Assembly (NCBI GenBank): GCA_949300145.1
Contig: CASGDA010000006.1
Coordinates: forward strand, 124,001 to 188,000
From: an uncultured Treponema sp.
GTDB taxonomy: Bacteria > Spirochaetota > Spirochaetia > Treponematales > Treponemataceae
DNA: 64,000 nucleotides
Direction: 5' to 3'
Below, piece after piece: positions 63,617-64,000 of this stretch (the stretch's first letter is position 1; each line of letters opens with the position of its first letter). Position numbers and translations under genes: made by a program. The notes under the pieces are model-generated. The model was not told the origin of the DNA and did no database searches. It was given only the letters and a program-made list of their open reading frames with translations.

Positions 63617-64000
63617 AGCAATTCATTTCATCCGTATTCCCGGATAAAACCGGAAATATAAACCTTTCCGGAAAAGACTTCCACTATTTGGTGGAAGTCA
63701 GACGGGAAACGGAAGGCACGGTCATACAGGTACGGCTCCCCGACGGAAACTTATTCCCTTTTAAAATCGGAAGAATCGACAGGGATAAAAAAAACGTATG
63801 CCTGTCCAAGGAAGCCTCTTCCCCGGAGGATTCCGCCGCAGACAACGCAAACATGTTTCCCAGGATAATTCTTTTCCAATGGATTCTGAAAAGCCACGGG
63901 ATGGATTTGGTTATCAGACAGGCGGTTGAAACAGGAGTGGAAGCCGTAATCCCCGTAGCCGGCGAAAACTGCGTGCCCTCCGTAAAACCCGAAGAAAGGA
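63613..64000 (+). CDS. rsmE: 16S rRNA m3U1498 methyltransferase, N-terminal part (runs off the right edge)
   Basis: 129 codons present. RsmE methylates U1498 in 16S rRNA. The start MKQFISSVFPDKTGNINLSG and an N-terminal PUA-like beta domain are followed by FQWILKSHGMDLVIRQAVET (residues about 87-106) and GVEAVIPV, the conserved entry to the SPOUT domain. Its ATG overlaps the ctpA TGA (ATGA). The knot and SAM site lie beyond the window. Confidence 0.88.
   Translation, partial: MKQFISSVFPDKTGNINLSGKDFHYLVEVRRETEGTVIQVRLPDGNLFPFKIGRIDRDKKNVCLSKEASSPEDSAADNANMFPRIILFQWILKSHGMDLVIRQAVETGVEAVIPVAGENCVPSVKPEER

Noticed and set aside
1..64000. CRISPR arrays, insertion sequences, prophage or integrase genes
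   Set aside because: None seen: no regularly spaced direct repeats, transposase motifs or phage genes.

Overview
The window looks like a chromosomal segment of a host-associated spirochaete, most likely a Treponema or close relative; this is inferred from protein character and not from a database search. Pointers are the RpoB rifampicin cluster with Asn at the E. coli 531 position (a treponemal trait), a polymorphic-membrane-protein-like repeat lipoprotein, a galactofuranose-type ABC transporter whose binding protein has a treponeme-like signal, and a poly-G tract inside a putative promoter spacer. Coding density is high, base composition is even, and no insertion sequences, prophage genes or CRISPR arrays were seen.

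Layout. 1-5348 (minus): the transcription/translation block tRNA-Thr, rpmG, tRNA-Trp, secE, nusG, rplK, rplA, rplJ, rplL and the first half of rpoB. 5349-9151: a divergent promoter with a candidate structured small RNA, then a 3.4-kb repeat lipoprotein gene whose signal peptide appears to be split by a frameshift. 9152-18639: cysE, a NusG-domain-II protein, a PrsW-like protease, aroK, pfkA, a glycosyl-hydrolase-like exported protein, galU, hisC, a phosphoesterase and a small membrane protein. 18713-25909: purD-pyrB-pyrI-pyrC-AEC transporter, all joined by 4-nt start/stop overlaps, then tkt. 26011-33852 (minus): an M16 metallopeptidase lipoprotein and the ytfQ-R-T-yjfF sugar transporter with an intercistronic terminator. 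34083-49309: a thioesterase (plus), then a long minus-strand run lolA-rodZ-rimO-pcrA-gatC-gatA-gatB-(degenerate aminotransferase-like gene)-purE-purC-purF-purM-(small unknown)-purN. 49446-52726 (plus): nucleotide-kinase-like gene, MATE transporter, orphan type III-like DNA methyltransferase. 52828-56065 (minus): MarR regulator with palindromic operator and a calcium-type P-ATPase. 56175-56883: five tRNAs (four Ser isoacceptors and Arg-GCG) and the SRP RNA. 56956-58915: argC, an internally deleted MATE pseudogene, and a two-gene operon for an Asn-rich 57-residue protein and a lipoprotein under a poly-G-containing promoter. 59081-64000: an M29-type aminopeptidase, an MTA/SAH nucleosidase, purU, ctpA and the start of rsmE.

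How the genes work together. Much of the window is nucleotide metabolism (purE/C/F/M/N/D/U, pyrB/I/C) together with one-carbon and nucleoside salvage, beside core translation functions (gatCAB, rimO, rsmE, tRNAs, SRP RNA).

The most unusual signal is architectural: at least seven genes (aroK, galU, purD, the 34083 thioesterase, purE, the M29 peptidase, mtn, purU) have a sigma-70-like -10 hexamer ending only 5-7 nt before an ATG, usually without a Shine-Dalgarno sequence and often with a well-spaced -35. That predicts leaderless mRNAs, including one heading the whole pur operon. Other points are the poly-G promoter, the candidate small RNA, the MATE deletion pseudogene, and a gene resembling a class III aminotransferase that has lost its catalytic core.
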